A stretch of DNA of 64,000 bases from Runella sp. SP2 (GCF_003711225.1 NZ_CP031030.1:4588001-4652000), one strand, 5' to 3'; shown: positions 25,501 to 33,536, numbered from the stretch's first letter. Numbers and translations are program-made. The notes: generated by a model from the letters alone, not told the origin.

Positions 25501-25569
25501 CCAGAGTGCTCCATAGAAGCCCAAGGTCATGCTTAAAATGAAGAAAGACTTGCGTAACAATTGATTCAT
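22507..25569 (-). CDS. SusC/RagA-family TonB-linked outer-membrane receptor
   Basis: This complete 1020-residue receptor has a signal peptide ending near ALWAQ, then a carboxypeptidase-regulatory-like domain (ITGKVTSATDAQPLPGVNVT, residues about 28-110). The plug follows, with VVTGYTTTQQKDVISAM and VVIRGNTSINASNRPLMIVD, then the barrel, ending VGGVTVNF. The TonB box is probably in the segment just before the plug (NEVVVTGY). It is the first gene of the minus-strand cluster. With the susD after it, it forms an importer. I see no anti-sigma extension between signal peptide and plug, so it is unlikely to be a signalling transducer. Confidence 0.96.
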   Translation of the reverse strand: MNQLLRKSFFILSMTLGFYGALWAQNRTITGKVTSATDAQPLPGVNVTLKGATTGVSTDAEGSYRIVVPDGKVTLAFSFVGMLSQEVVVTNRTVINVELLESPTQLNEVVVTGYTTTQQKDVISAMTTVKGDRLKNLPVSGIDQALQGQAAGVRVSAASGTPGGGVKVVIRGNTSINASNRPLMIVDGIPVYDGAVSQFSYGGQQDNAIAAFNTSDVESIQVLKDASAKAIYGARGANGVVLITTKRGKANQKTNITFDVQRGVSDVVKRLDLLSSSEILTLQREAVANFNAKQTRFQDMVDPDALGLIPGVTDAVNTNWVDEVLRKGIYQQYQLSTSGGNDRTRFYLSGSYRDEEGVQLNNRFARYTGSFNLDHKASPKLSFGLNLSIGSTKNRRVFSDNAVDGVYGSALRSLPFYAPFNEQSKLYTPNDPNYQGFPNGNPVAEALLPRQLTYGIKFLGGLNAEYAFMSNLRLRTKFSMDYNGSQEDTYNPTGTFYGSLPSIGGQGYGAYGTSSLATFLNSTILTYNTSISEDHHISGLVGGELLHSQGLSSGVQGRIFPRDEFTYIASAGVVDAGSSFFAQNGLVSGFGEIKYDYKDKYLFSATARYDGSSRFGQDRKFGFFPSASVGWRLKEESFLKDVGFIEDLKLRASYGYTGNERIGNFQFLGTWGATTYNGSSGVGPISLSNPNLQWERTREANIGLDVAFWKGRLSFTAEVYDNLTDALLFAEPLPATTGFGSLQGNIGSISNRGFEFTLRSVNFDGAFRWTTDLNVSRNDNKVVSLASEQPLFRGFSAAGVGATNVIQVGQPLGTFWGLKYLGVNVATGDALYEDFNGDGRITTDDAQVIGNAQPKLIGGLTNTFSWNGFDVSAFLQFSYGNSVMNYGNSFLLNPGTDLRVNQTRAALRRWQKAGDITDVPRYEYNNTYNSYSSSRLVEDGSYLRLKNVAIGYTIPAKWTSRVKLGTVRLYATGTNLWTLTRYTGADPEVSTLDGSTAAQGIDFFTLPQVKTIVGGVTVNF

Positions 25570-25891
25570 GTAAACGTATTTTATAAATCAGGCGTTTCGG
25601 AAAAAAATTAGCTATTAGGTTAGAAAAAATATACGAATTGGGCTAATTGTCAGCGTTTTTTCGACTAGGTAAACGAAGCCACTTTTAGTAAACAACTGAT
25701 AATCAACAAAGTTTATCTAAAAACAAGCCTTATCTCTACGACAGGGCTTAGTTGTTGGCGAAAAGTTAGACAAAAAAGTCAGGCAAAAACAGGCTTATCC
25801 AAATTATTTGTACTTTTAAGAACGAAAGATTCTACTGAATGTTTTGCAAAGTACTGTATCTAATTTTGGGATAATTAACGACGACTTTAAG
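25570..25891. other. Divergent intergenic region between susC and a redoxin gene
   Basis: 322 AT-rich bases carry the promoters of both flanking genes, but I cannot place a convincing TTTG-N19-TAnnTTTG on either strand. The 17-base string CAACTGATAATCAACAA at 25693-25709 reappears with one change at 55271-55287 in another long gap. No reading frame or RNA gene is supported. Confidence 0.5.
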
Positions 25892-26398
25892 ATGGTTTGG
25901 TCAAAGTTGGTTTTATTCATGTCGTTCTATCTTTGTGGGTTAGCGGCTCATTCTCAGGGACGTTTGTTCGTTTTTTATGATACCGAGTGTCCAATTTGCC
26001 AAAAAACCACCAAACGATTACAAGAAATGTACGATAAATATGGCCAAAACGTTGCGTTTACGGCTGTTTTTTCAACCAAGTCCCTTAAAAAGTCGGAAAT
26101 AAAAGCTTTTGCCAAAGAATACCAATTTACATTGCCCTACGTAATAGACCGAAAACATAAGCTGGTCAAACGGTATGACGCACGCACGACCCCCGAGGTT
26201 GTACTGCTTAATGCCCAAGACCAAGAAGTGTATCGCGGGGCGGTTGACAACCAATTTTTTGGACTTGGGAAATACCGTCCCAAAACCACTGAGTTTTATC
26301 TTCAAAATGCTTTAGAGGCACTTACCAGCGGGAAGGCAATCTCACCCACACGTACTGAACCTGTCGGTTGTTTGATCAACCGTAGAAAAAGTGATTAA
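25892..26398 (+). CDS. Exported thioredoxin-fold redoxin with CxxC motif
   Basis: This is a 168-residue protein with a signal peptide (MVWSKLVLFMSFYLCGLAAHS) and a thioredoxin-like domain. The likely active site is CPIC in DTECPICQKTTKRL, and a Pro precedes the strand TTPEVVLLNAQDQEV as in thioredoxins. The C-terminal PTRTEPVGCLI carries another Cys seen in redoxins of heme and copper protein maturation. It probably acts in the periplasm on disulfides. ATG 25892 is chosen because it gives a proper signal peptide; the upstream TTG does not. No operon partner is obvious. Confidence 0.72.
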   Translation: MVWSKLVLFMSFYLCGLAAHSQGRLFVFYDTECPICQKTTKRLQEMYDKYGQNVAFTAVFSTKSLKKSEIKAFAKEYQFTLPYVIDRKHKLVKRYDARTTPEVVLLNAQDQEVYRGAVDNQFFGLGKYRPKTTEFYLQNALEALTSGKAISPTRTEPVGCLINRRKSD

Positions 26399-26477
26399 AA
26401 GTTTTAGTGGTTAAGACGCTGATAAAAAGGGACAACTTTGCACCTTTGCAGGGATTTTATAAACCATTCTTTCTGCT

Positions 26478-28502
26478 ATGTCTATCATTAAAGTAGCCGC
26501 AGGCACCATCAACACCACTCCTTTAGCGTGGGAGTCGAATCGTAAACATATCGTAAGTGCGATTGAAGACGCTCGCCGACAAGAGATTAGCTTGCTTTGC
26601 TTGCCCGAATTATGTATTACAGGCTACGGTTGCGACGATGCTTTTTACAGCGCCAATACCCTTACTCAGGCCATCGAAAGTTTGCACGAAATCGTTGCGC
26701 ATACGGCAGGTATTGCCGTGGCAGTGGGGCTTCCTTTGCGGTTTAATAACAAATTATATAACACGGCCTGTTTGATTGTAAACAAACGTATTCTTGGGTT
26801 TGCGGCAAAACAACACTTGCCCAACTACGGGCTTTTTTACGAAGACCGTTGGTTTCACCGTTGGCCTGCGGGCTTACGCGACGAGGTCAAAGTAGGTGAT
26901 TTTTCGTATCCTATTGGCGACTTGATTTTTGATGTATCAGGTATCAGAATTGGATTTGAAATTTGTGAAGATGCGTGGGTGGCTCAGCGCCCAGGCCGTT
27001 TGCACTTTGACCGAGGCGTTGACATCATCCTCAACCCTAGTGCCAGCCCGTTTGCTTTCCAAAAATTCATAACCCGCGAACGGCTGGTGATTGACGGCTC
27101 TCGTTCGTTTTCGTGTAGTTATGTATATACCAATCTACTTGGCAACGAAGCTGGCCGCCTTCTTTTTGACGGCGATGCCATGATTGCCAGCGATGGTACG
27201 TTGTTGGCATCAAGCCCACGGTTTGGCTATGCCGATTACTACATTACTTCGGCGGTCATTGATACTGATGTCACCCGACTTTCTCATTCGCAAATAAAGT
27301 CACCCGTTGCTGGCGGTAATTGGAAAGTAACGGATACCTTCCAGTGGCACGAAGTAGCGCCCGCGTATCAAACAGCGGAGTTAGAGCCATTTGAACGTGG
27401 CGGGTATTTAAAGGAAGAGGAGTTTGCGCGGGCAGTATGCTTGGCGCTGTTCGATTACCTGCGCAAATCCCGTTCGTATGGTTTTACGGTATCGCTTTCG
27501 GGTGGTGCCGATTCTTGTGTTTGCGTGGCATTGTGCGGTTTGATGATTCGACTGGCGGATGAAAGTATTGGACTCGAAGCGTTCAAACAAAAATTGGGGC
27601 ATATCAAAAAAATTCAACAAGAAACGACTGTAGAGGGTATCGCGAAGCAGTTGATTCATAGTATTTATCAAGGGACAGAAAACAGTTCTACGGATACCTA
27701 CGAATCAGCGGCAAGTTTGGCACAGTCGATAGGCGCGACCTTCCACCATATCAATATCAATGGACTTGTAGAAACTTACAAAGGGCTTATTGAGGAACAA
27801 ATAGGTCGTGACCTTACGTGGGAGCAAGACGATATTCCGTTGCAAAATATCCAAGCGAGGGTACGTGCCCCGAGTGTGTGGCTGTTGGCTAACTTGTACG
27901 GACATTTGCTGTTAGCAACTTCCAACCGTTCCGAAGTTGCAGTCGGTTATTGTACCATGGACGGAGATACAGCGGGAAGTATCAGTCCAATTGCGGGGAT
28001 TGATAAATACTGGTTGCGGCAGTGGTTGGTGTGGCTCGAAACCATTGGTTGCCACGTCAAAGGGCATCATATCAAAGTGGAAGGTTTGCAAAAAGTAAAC
28101 AGCTTGCAACCCACCGCCGAATTACGTCCGAAAGAACGAATGCAAACCGACGAGAAAGACCTGATGCCTTACGAGGTGTTAGATGCAATTGAGGAAGTAG
28201 CGATTCGAGACAAGAAGTCACCCGTTGACTGTTTCCGTAGCATGGAGGTTCGTTTTGCCGAAAAGTATTCTCGCGAAACGTTGTATGCGTCGGTGGATCG
28301 TTTCTTCAAATTATGGAGTCGTAATCAATGGAAGCGAGAACGCTATGCCCCAGGTTTCCACTTGGACGATTACAGCCTCGACCCGCGCGCTTGGTGCCGT
28401 TTTCCGATTCTCTCGGGAGGGTTTGAGAAAGAACTCGAAGAGCTTAAAACCTATTTTGAGGGGAAGAATGCTAAAGCTCGTAAGGGGAAAATTGGGTTTT
28501 AG
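26478..28502 (+). CDS. nadE: Glutamine-dependent NAD+ synthetase
   Basis: This 674-residue two-domain enzyme carries out the last step of NAD synthesis. Residues 1 to about 290 are a nitrilase-type glutaminase with the Glu (LPELCITGYG), Lys (AAKQHLPNYGLFYEDRW) and Cys (GFEICEDAW) of its triad. From about 310 the ATP-dependent synthetase follows, with the P-loop SLSGGADSCVCVALCG and the later ATSNRSEVAVGYCTMDGD region. Ammonia passes from the first to the second domain. The length is that of the long NadE type. The gene stands alone, followed by a repeat-filled gap. Confidence 0.95.
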   Translation: MSIIKVAAGTINTTPLAWESNRKHIVSAIEDARRQEISLLCLPELCITGYGCDDAFYSANTLTQAIESLHEIVAHTAGIAVAVGLPLRFNNKLYNTACLIVNKRILGFAAKQHLPNYGLFYEDRWFHRWPAGLRDEVKVGDFSYPIGDLIFDVSGIRIGFEICEDAWVAQRPGRLHFDRGVDIILNPSASPFAFQKFITRERLVIDGSRSFSCSYVYTNLLGNEAGRLLFDGDAMIASDGTLLASSPRFGYADYYITSAVIDTDVTRLSHSQIKSPVAGGNWKVTDTFQWHEVAPAYQTAELEPFERGGYLKEEEFARAVCLALFDYLRKSRSYGFTVSLSGGADSCVCVALCGLMIRLADESIGLEAFKQKLGHIKKIQQETTVEGIAKQLIHSIYQGTENSSTDTYESAASLAQSIGATFHHININGLVETYKGLIEEQIGRDLTWEQDDIPLQNIQARVRAPSVWLLANLYGHLLLATSNRSEVAVGYCTMDGDTAGSISPIAGIDKYWLRQWLVWLETIGCHVKGHHIKVEGLQKVNSLQPTAELRPKERMQTDEKDLMPYEVLDAIEEVAIRDKKSPVDCFRSMEVRFAEKYSRETLYASVDRFFKLWSRNQWKRERYAPGFHLDDYSLDPRAWCRFPILSGGFEKELEELKTYFEGKNAKARKGKIGF

Positions 28503-28538
28503 AAGAGGAGGATACAACATGAAGCCGCAGTGATTTTA

Positions 28539-28690
28539 TAAACACATAGAAAATAGTAGGCGGTCTTTTGTGTGCTATGTAAAAATTCTATCTGGACTAT
28601 GTGTTTACCTTTTCCTTGTCACCTAAAAAGTTGCGTATCCCCCTTTTTAAACACATAGAACATATGAGAATAAACACATAGAAAATAAAG
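28539..28690. repeat. Intergenic AAACACATAGAAAAT repeats with inverted copies
   Basis: The unit AAACACATAGAA occurs three times on the plus strand (28540, 28649, 28672 region), and its complement CTATGTGTTTA occurs at 28597-28607, with TGTGCTATGT nearby. The stretch can therefore fold on itself. A related block is at 44214-44279. It fills the gap between nadE and mgsA and has no reading frame. Confidence 0.75.
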
Positions 28691-28740
28691 AATTTAACCG
28701 AATGGGCCTTTAACTCTGTAACGAATACTGATACGACAAT

Positions 28741-29190
28741 ATGCAAACCCGCCTTACTCCAGCCCGAAAGCGAATTGCGCTTGTGGCACACGATAACAAA
28801 AAAGCCGAACTCATTGAATGGGCGGTGTACAACAAAGCCACGCTGGGACGCCATCAGTTGTTTGGCACAGGCACTACGGGCCGCTTGCTCGAAGATGCCC
28901 TTGATGTCCACGTAACGCGCCTGCTTAGTGGCCCGCTTGGAGGTGACCAGCAGATTGGGGCAATGATTGCCGAGGGGCGCCTTGATGTATTGATTTTTTT
29001 CTGGGATCCTATGTCGGCGCAGCCGCACGACCCCGACATCAAAGCGCTTTTGCGTTTGGGGGTACTTTGGAACATTCCCATGGCTTGTGACCGTATCACT
29101 GCCGACTATGTTCTCACGTCCCCATTGATGTACCAAGAATATGAAACCATCTTGCCCGACTACGACTCCTATCTTAAACGGAAGGTTTGA
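28741..29190 (+). CDS. mgsA: Methylglyoxal synthase
   Basis: This 149-residue enzyme converts dihydroxyacetone phosphate to methylglyoxal and phosphate, a bypass of lower glycolysis. The family motifs are all visible: ALVAHDNKKAELIEWA at the start, the phosphate-binding TGTTGRLLED, the catalytic-region SGPLGGDQQIGAMIAEG, and FFWDPMSAQPHDPDIKALLR. The length is typical (about 150). The stop codon overlaps the -33 box of the trpG promoter. Confidence 0.96.
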   Translation: MQTRLTPARKRIALVAHDNKKAELIEWAVYNKATLGRHQLFGTGTTGRLLEDALDVHVTRLLSGPLGGDQQIGAMIAEGRLDVLIFFWDPMSAQPHDPDIKALLRLGVLWNIPMACDRITADYVLTSPLMYQEYETILPDYDSYLKRKV

Positions 29191-29216
29191 GGTACGGACG
29201 GAATTGGGTACTTTTG
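29186..29216 (+). promoter_or_regulatory. Bacteroidota-type promoter for the trp gene string
   Basis: TTTG at 29186-29189, exactly 19 bases, then TACTTTTG at 29209-29216: a full match to TTTG-N19-TAnnTTTG. The trpG ATG follows 19 bases later. The -33 box overlaps the end of mgsA. Confidence 0.8.
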
Positions 29217-29234
29217 CCACAAATAGCTATTACT

Positions 29235-29801
29235 ATGAAAATTTTGGTTCTTGATAATTACGACTCTTTCACCTACAACTTGGTGTATATTCTTCGTGAG
29301 TTGCACGATGATGTGGAAGTACACCGCAACGATAAAATTGCGCTAGAAGAGGTCGCCAACTATGATAAAATTTTGCTTTCACCTGGCCCAGGCATTCCGT
29401 CAGAAGCAGGAATTTTGCAAGATTTAGTACGCACTTATGCACCCACAAAGAGCATCATGGGGGTATGTCTAGGGCATCAAGGCATTGGGGAGGTATTCGG
29501 CGCTAGTCTCAATAATATGTCGGATGTGCTTCACGGAATCAGTGATAAAGCCATTGTGACAGATACCAATGAGCCTTTGTTCAAGGGACTTCCTTCGTCG
29601 TTTCAAGTAGGACGATACCACTCGTGGACCGTTGTAGGAGAAACCGTACCTGATACCATGACCATCACGGCCGTGGATGAAAATGGCCAAGTAATGGCAC
29701 TTCGTCACAATACGTACGATGTGCGTGGGGTACAATTTCACCCTGAGTCGGTGCTAACGGAGCACGGAAAACAAATGCTACAAAATTGGCTTGCTATTTA
29801 A
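29235..29801 (+). CDS. trpG: Anthranilate/aminodeoxychorismate synthase glutaminase subunit
   Basis: This 188-residue class I glutamine amidotransferase supplies ammonia to TrpE (or PabB). Catalytic Cys is in MGVCLGHQGIGEVFGA, and the His-Glu pair in VQFHPESVLTEHG. The N-terminus ILVLDNYDSFTYNLVY is diagnostic. ATG 29235 follows a strong promoter and gives the standard start. TrpE is not in the window. The gene heads the string that contains trpD, trpC, trpF and trpB, so anthranilate synthesis is the likely role, with folate synthesis possible as a shared use. The next gene, hldE, begins 4 bases after the stop. Confidence 0.92.
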   Translation: MKILVLDNYDSFTYNLVYILRELHDDVEVHRNDKIALEEVANYDKILLSPGPGIPSEAGILQDLVRTYAPTKSIMGVCLGHQGIGEVFGASLNNMSDVLHGISDKAIVTDTNEPLFKGLPSSFQVGRYHSWTVVGETVPDTMTITAVDENGQVMALRHNTYDVRGVQFHPESVLTEHGKQMLQNWLAI

Positions 29802-29805
29802 TCGT

Positions 29806-30786
29806 ATGACTATTGACCAACTGTTTGATTCTTTTAACCAACTGCGCGTACTGATTGTAGGAGATGTGATGTTGGATGCCTACGTGTGGGGAAAGGTGGA
29901 GCGAATCTCTCCCGAAGCACCTGTTCCTGTGGTAGTGGCTCAACGCCGCGAATACCGCTTGGGAGGGGCAGGGAATGTAATTTTGAACATACACGCGCTC
30001 GGCGCTGAGCCCATTATTTGCTCAGTAGTGGGACAAGATACGGAAGGCCAAAATTTACTGGGTGAATTGACAAAACGTCATTTGCGTACGGATGGAATCT
30101 TACAAAGCCCCGACCGTATTACAACCATCAAAGAACGTATCATTGCGGGTTCGCAGCAGGTGGTTCGGGTGGACACCGAAACCGATAAAGTAATTACGTT
30201 GGAAGAACAAGCGCAACTGATTGAGAAAGCCAAAATGCTCTTGCCCGAATGTCACGTAGTGCTTTTTGAAGATTACGACAAAGGCGTTTTGTGTCCTAAT
30301 GTCATCAAAGAAATTACGGATGCGGCCAATTTACTAGGCATTCCGACGGTGGTTGACCCCAAAAAACGCAATTTCTTGGCTTACCAAAATGTCACTTTGT
30401 TCAAACCCAATCTAAAAGAGTTGAAAGAAGGACTGAAAGTAGAGTTTGATGTACGCAACGAGGACGAACTGAAAGCTGTCGTGAAAAAACTACGCTATGA
30501 ACTCAACGCCAAAGGAGCATTTATAACACTCTCGGAGCGAGGCGTGTATATTGATTATTTGGAACAACAACACCGCGTCCCAGCGCACCAACGCGAAATT
30601 TCAGACGTGTCAGGAGCGGGAGATACTGTAATTAGTATTGCGGCTTGCGCGGTGGCATTGGGGGTTGCCCCAACGACGGTGGCTGAGCTTTCCAACCTAG
30701 GCGGTGGACTCGTTTGCGAACACGTGGGGGTAGTGCCGATTGATAAAGAAATCCTGAAAGCGGAGGCGAAGAAGAGTTTAGGGTAG
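29806..30786 (+). CDS. hldE: D-glycero-beta-D-manno-heptose-7-phosphate kinase
   Basis: This 326-residue PfkB-family sugar kinase phosphorylates heptose 7-phosphate in LPS heptose synthesis. The N-terminus RVLIVGDVMLDAYVWG, the segment YRLGGAGNVILNIHALGAEP and the C-terminal anion-hole motif VSGAGDTVISIAACAVALG are those of RfaE domain I. The cytidylyltransferase half is absent, so this is the separate kinase (HldA/RfaE1 type). It starts 4 bases after trpG, an odd but not unheard-of partner for a tryptophan gene. Confidence 0.9.
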   Translation: MTIDQLFDSFNQLRVLIVGDVMLDAYVWGKVERISPEAPVPVVVAQRREYRLGGAGNVILNIHALGAEPIICSVVGQDTEGQNLLGELTKRHLRTDGILQSPDRITTIKERIIAGSQQVVRVDTETDKVITLEEQAQLIEKAKMLLPECHVVLFEDYDKGVLCPNVIKEITDAANLLGIPTVVDPKKRNFLAYQNVTLFKPNLKELKEGLKVEFDVRNEDELKAVVKKLRYELNAKGAFITLSERGVYIDYLEQQHRVPAHQREISDVSGAGDTVISIAACAVALGVAPTTVAELSNLGGGLVCEHVGVVPIDKEILKAEAKKSLG

Positions 30787-30802
30787 AAGGAGGGGGTTAA
30801 CA

Positions 30803-31222
30803 ATGGCAAAGGATATATTTCATCAGGCTGTAAGAGTGGCCCTTGAAAAAGAGGGGTGGAGCATTACACATGATCCTTATACAATCAATATACCTGAATT
30901 TCGCCCAAAACAAGATATTGATTTGGGCGCAGAAAAAATGTTTGCGGCAGAGCGAGGGATTCATAAAATTGCTGTTGAAGTTAAAAGTTTTTTGAACCCT
31001 TCATTGGTCTATGATTTTCATACTGCGCTAGGACAGTATATGAATTATTTGATTGGGCTACGTAAACAAGAACCAGAACGAATCCTGTACTTGGCGATTC
31101 CTTCCCATGCGAATCGAGCCTTTGAAAGTTTAGGAATGATAATAGAAGCGATAGAAACCTATCACATTAGGCTTATTGTTTATGATGCAAGCGAAAAAAT
31201 GATAGTATCATGGAAAAACTAA
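30803..31222 (+). CDS. xisH: XisH-family protein (PD-(D/E)XK nuclease fold)
   Basis: This 139-residue protein matches XisH, first known in cyanobacteria as a controlling factor for excision of the fdxN element. The nuclease-fold residues are visible as Asp38/Asp40 in KQDIDLGAE and Glu59-x-Lys61 in IAVEVKSFL, followed by the family segment DFHTALGQYMNYLIGL. The start ATG 30803 has a strong purine-rich ribosome site (AAGGAGGGGG). The next gene, xisI, overlaps it by 13 bases. No fdxN-like element is present, so its job here is unknown. A toxin-antitoxin-like or nuclease-control role is possible. Confidence 0.9.
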   Translation: MAKDIFHQAVRVALEKEGWSITHDPYTINIPEFRPKQDIDLGAEKMFAAERGIHKIAVEVKSFLNPSLVYDFHTALGQYMNYLIGLRKQEPERILYLAIPSHANRAFESLGMIIEAIETYHIRLIVYDASEKMIVSWKN

Positions 31223-31548
31223 CGCAGTATAGAGAGGCCATCGTGGGTTTGCTAAAACAGTACGTTCATAGTCAACCACAAAATAATATTGAGGAACACC
31301 TCCTTACCGATTTTGAACACGGCCATTTTCAAGTATTACGTTCTGGATGGGCTGATAAAGATACATTTCGTCTAGGTATTTTAATTCATATTCAATTAAA
31401 ACCGACTGGAAAAGTGTGGATTTTAGCCAATTGGACAGAAGATGATATTGCAAATGCCTTAGTAGAACAGGGAGTTGAACGCAATGATATTGTGTTAGGA
31501 TTTCAACCTGAATTTATACGCTCCTACTCGGGTTATGCTATAGCATAA
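31210..31548 (+). CDS. xisI: XisI-family protein, partner of XisH
   Basis: This 112-residue protein has the XisI pattern: a helical start LTQYREAIVGLLKQYV, the central GWADKDTFRLGILIHIQLK, and KVWILANWTEDDIANALVEQ leading to DIVLGFQPEFIR. The gene overlaps xisH by 13 bases, so the two are translated together. XisI has no recognised catalytic residues and probably binds or controls XisH, which is inference from their constant pairing. The pair sits between hldE and hemC inside a biosynthetic gene string. Confidence 0.9.
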   Translation: MEKLTQYREAIVGLLKQYVHSQPQNNIEEHLLTDFEHGHFQVLRSGWADKDTFRLGILIHIQLKPTGKVWILANWTEDDIANALVEQGVERNDIVLGFQPEFIRSYSGYAIA

Positions 31549-31597
31549 ATTTTACATTCAGTAATAAATACTTATTTACTCAGAACGGAAGTTATTC

Positions 31598-32521
31598 ATG
31601 CACATAAAAATCGGAACACGTGGAAGCCGTTTGGCCCTTTGGCAAGCGTATTACGTCGAAAAATCACTCCAACAGGGAGGGCTTTCGACGGAGATCGTCA
31701 TCATTGAAACCAAAGGAGACCAAATCCTCGACCGCTCGCTTTCTAAAATTGGAAGTAAAGGGGTTTTTACCCAAGAACTTGAAGACCAGCTTCGCGACGG
31801 TCGCATTGATATTGCCGTTCATAGTGCCAAAGACTTGCAGTCGGAGCTGGACGAAGACCTTGAGCTGATTGCTTTTACCGAGCGTGAACGCGTAAACGAT
31901 GTGCTTGTAAGCCACAACACAACGCTTTCATTAAAAAGCGGAGAGGCATTTGTGGTGGGCACTTCTTCGACCCGTCGAGTGGCGATGTTGAAACATTTTT
32001 ATCCCCACATCAAAACGGTGGATATGCGTGGAAACCTCCAAACGCGCCTTCGTAAGTTAGAAGAAGGGCAGTGCGATGCGATTTTGCTGGCCTATGCAGG
32101 CGTACACCGTATGGAATACGATTCGCTGATTTGTGAACACTTACAGCTTGATGAATTTACGCCTGCGGTGGGGCAAGGAAGTGTGGCGATTGAATGTAGT
32201 TCTACCATTGCCCCAGAAAAAAAAGAAAAGTTACGAGAGCTCCTTAATCACCCTGCTACTGAAGCGTGCCTGTTGGTCGAACGTGCCTTTTTGAGACGTT
32301 TGCAAGGCGGCTGTAGTGTGCCTGTATTTGGACTAGCAACGCACCAAGCAGATGGGTTGAGCATCACAGGTGGTGTTGTAAGCCTTGATGGGCAAACGTT
32401 GTTGAAACATACCGTAACGGGAGATACTTCAGCGCCAGAATCGATAGGCGGCGAATTGGCCGAAAAGCTATTGGCCGAAGGGGCGGCCGAGATTCTAGCC
32501 CAAATAAAACAGAATTTGTAA
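31598..32521 (+). CDS. hemC: Hydroxymethylbilane synthase (porphobilinogen deaminase)
   Basis: This 307-residue enzyme joins four porphobilinogens into hydroxymethylbilane for heme and siroheme. It begins IKIGTRGSRLALWQA as usual, and has the catalytic Asp in VHSAKDLQ, the basic cofactor-binding stretch VVGTSSTRRVAML and DMRGNLQTRLRKL, and the dipyrromethane-carrying Cys in RLQGGCSVPVFG. Complete, normal length. It is 49 bases after xisI and 25 bases before trpD. Its product leads on to uroporphyrinogen III, the substrate of CobA at 14077. Confidence 0.96.
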   Translation: MHIKIGTRGSRLALWQAYYVEKSLQQGGLSTEIVIIETKGDQILDRSLSKIGSKGVFTQELEDQLRDGRIDIAVHSAKDLQSELDEDLELIAFTERERVNDVLVSHNTTLSLKSGEAFVVGTSSTRRVAMLKHFYPHIKTVDMRGNLQTRLRKLEEGQCDAILLAYAGVHRMEYDSLICEHLQLDEFTPAVGQGSVAIECSSTIAPEKKEKLRELLNHPATEACLLVERAFLRRLQGGCSVPVFGLATHQADGLSITGGVVSLDGQTLLKHTVTGDTSAPESIGGELAEKLLAEGAAEILAQIKQNL

Positions 32522-32546
32522 ACAGAAAATGAGGTGCCAGACCGAT

Positions 32547-33536
32547 ATGAAAGCAACCCTTAACCACCTACTGAACTACCAAACGCTCGACGAACCAACC
32601 GCTTATCAGACGCTTTTGGGCATTGGCCGTGGAGAATATAATGCTTCTCAAATCGCTAGTTTTCTGACCGTTTTTGCGCTTAGAGGCATTACAGTAGAAG
32701 AGCTAACTGGCTTTCGTAAAGCGATGCTCGATTTACTTCTTCCCGTCGATTTCTCGGAGTTTGATGCGATGGACGTATGCGGTACGGGTGGGGATGGTAA
32801 GGATACGTTCAATGTATCAACCCTTTCGGCATTTGTTGTCGCAGGGACAGGGCAAAAGGTAGCCAAACAGGGCAACCATGGTGTATCATCGGCCGTAGGG
32901 TCATCGACGGTACTGGAGTATTTGGGAATTAAATTTACCAACGACATTGATTATCTCCGTCGGAAAATGGAAACGGCAGGCATTTGCTATTTACACGCGC
33001 CGCTCTTTCACCCTGCCATGAAAAACGTCGCTCCCATTCGTAAAGAGCTGGGAATAAAGACATTTTTCAATATGCTGGGGCCGATGATTAACCCTAGTTT
33101 TACACCTAAACAAATGGTGGGGGTATTTAGCCTTGAACTAGCTCGTCTTTATGCGTATCTTTATCAGCAGTCGGACATGAAGTACCTTATTGTTCATTCG
33201 TTGGATGGCTACGATGAAGTATCATTGACGGGCGATTTTAAGATTATTACGGCACAAAATGAGCAGATTCTCGTACCAGCCGACTTAGGACTAAAGACAC
33301 TCAAACCTGAAGACCTGTTTGGAGGGGAAACATTAGCAGATTCGGCGGCGATATTTCTCAATGTATTGAATAATGAAGCAACAGCCGCCCAAAAAGAGGC
33401 CGTGTTGGCCAATGCAGGTTTGGCTCTTTTTGCCGCTGATTCTACTTTGTCGTTAACTGATGCGGTAGCCATGGCCCGAGAATCGTTGGAAAGCAAGCGA
33501 GCGCTGGCGGCGTTCAAAACGTTGATTGAAGACTAA
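32547..33536 (+). CDS. trpD: Anthranilate phosphoribosyltransferase
   Basis: This 329-residue enzyme attaches phosphoribose to anthranilate, the second step of tryptophan synthesis. The PRPP-binding glycine loop DVCGTGGDGKDTFNVST is present, along with KQGNHGVSSAVGSSTVLEYL and the anthranilate site HPAMKNVAPIRKELG. ATG 32547 gives a typical start (MKATLNHLLNYQTL); ATG 32529 in the same frame is the alternative. A hairpin and a Uma2 gene separate it from trpC. Confidence 0.95.
   Translation: MKATLNHLLNYQTLDEPTAYQTLLGIGRGEYNASQIASFLTVFALRGITVEELTGFRKAMLDLLLPVDFSEFDAMDVCGTGGDGKDTFNVSTLSAFVVAGTGQKVAKQGNHGVSSAVGSSTVLEYLGIKFTNDIDYLRRKMETAGICYLHAPLFHPAMKNVAPIRKELGIKTFFNMLGPMINPSFTPKQMVGVFSLELARLYAYLYQQSDMKYLIVHSLDGYDEVSLTGDFKIITAQNEQILVPADLGLKTLKPEDLFGGETLADSAAIFLNVLNNEATAAQKEAVLANAGLALFAADSTLSLTDAVAMARESLESKRALAAFKTLIED

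Noticed and set aside
30803-31548. Remnant of an excisable fdxN-type element around xisH-xisI
   Set aside because: No recombinase (XisF-like), no flanking direct repeats and no interrupted nif gene are visible; only the two controlling-factor genes are present.
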